A stretch of DNA of 29,865 bases, from positions 1 through 29,865 of the IMG/VR virus record IMGVR_UViG_3300035682_000133. One strand, given 5' to 3'. Below the pieces are notes generated by a model that was not told where the DNA came from, made no database searches, and worked only from the letters and a program-made list of their open reading frames with translations. Position numbers and translations under genes: made by a program. Shown here in pieces: positions 29,766 through 29,865 of this stretch. Positions within the stretch are counted from its first letter, which is position 1. Each line of letters begins with the position of its first letter. Source of the stretch: a virus.

Positions 29766-29865
29766 TTTTGCACTAGGTTTCGTATTAGAAACTCAGCCCC
29801 TCTGCATCTTTGGTTAGTTTGGCAGGGGGGTATTTTTTTTGTCACAAATCTTTGTATAATTGTAC
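29028..29865. repeat. Right copy of the terminal duplication
   Basis: The counterpart of 1-841, with one 3-base deletion and roughly 6 percent substitution in the coding part. It is identical to the left copy over the last 127 bases (29739-29865), ending at the window edge. It holds the complete end of the metallophosphoesterase gene and its terminator. Confidence 0.85.
29797..29840 (+). terminator. Rho-independent terminator (right copy)
   Basis: Identical to the terminator at 773-816: a 9-bp stem (29797-29805 with 29822-29830), 16-base loop and eight T. It closes the last late transcript. Confidence 0.85.

Overview
This window reads as an essentially complete genome of a small tailed double-stranded DNA phage, probably a siphovirus, infecting a Bacteroidota host (Flavobacterium-like AT content and signals). 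The evidence for the host is the set of Bacteroidota-type promoter boxes (TAnnTTTG) at 1053, 3753, 7402, 9738 and, on the minus strand, 22463. Start codons are mostly preceded by A-rich sequence instead of Shine-Dalgarno sites, and base composition is AT-rich with very few CG dinucleotides. No integrase, repressor, tRNA, CRISPR array or transposase was seen, so a lytic lifestyle is likely but not proven. The two window ends carry the same ~840-bp region in two slightly different versions (1-841 and 29028-29865). Their final 127 bases are identical, so the molecule probably closes to a circular map of about 29,024 bp, with the ends representing two strain variants.

Layout, left to right. 1-741 is the 3' part of a metallophosphoesterase gene, followed by a terminator and a 343-bp non-coding region with direct repeats and a promoter. 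1085-3475 is a tightly overlapped early operon of small proteins, an HNH-type protein, and a small protein whose helix-turn-helix resembles DnaA domain IV. 3476-3865 is non-coding and holds repeated GTGCAAAGT sites, a promoter and a leader hairpin; it is the best candidate replication origin. 3866-9998 is the replication and recombination block: primase-polymerase/SF3 helicase, VRR-NUC-like nuclease, ERF annealing protein, lambda/YqaJ-type exonuclease, an SSB-like acidic-tailed protein and many small accessory proteins. 10164-10706 encodes a sigma-factor-like protein. It is followed by the packaging genes (small and large terminase) and the tail genes, including an ~785-residue tape measure protein and a fibre-like protein. 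Two minus-strand genes (21163-22441), which look like paralogous tail assembly chaperones, separate this from the head genes. 22484-27353 holds an XkdF-type prohead protease/scaffold fusion, major capsid protein, probable tail tube protein, portal and connector. The end is a lysis cassette (holin, amidase, probable unimolecular spanin) and the full metallophosphoesterase gene.

How the parts work together. Host-type promoters appear to drive the early and replication genes. A different bipartite motif, AAACA-N14-TATAATATAGGT, occurs five times with invariant spacing, always just before packaging or structural genes, and first appears at the 3' end of the sigma-like gene. The most interesting hypothesis here is that the phage encodes its own sigma-like factor that switches RNA polymerase to these late promoters. 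Four of the five sites abut the start codon, so the transcripts may be leaderless. At 22453-22483 a late promoter overlaps a divergent host-type promoter that drives the minus-strand genes, which could make their use mutually exclusive. Codon use is clearly different in the capsid gene (no ATA, no AGG) and to a lesser degree in the putative tube gene, which marks them as the most highly expressed virion proteins.
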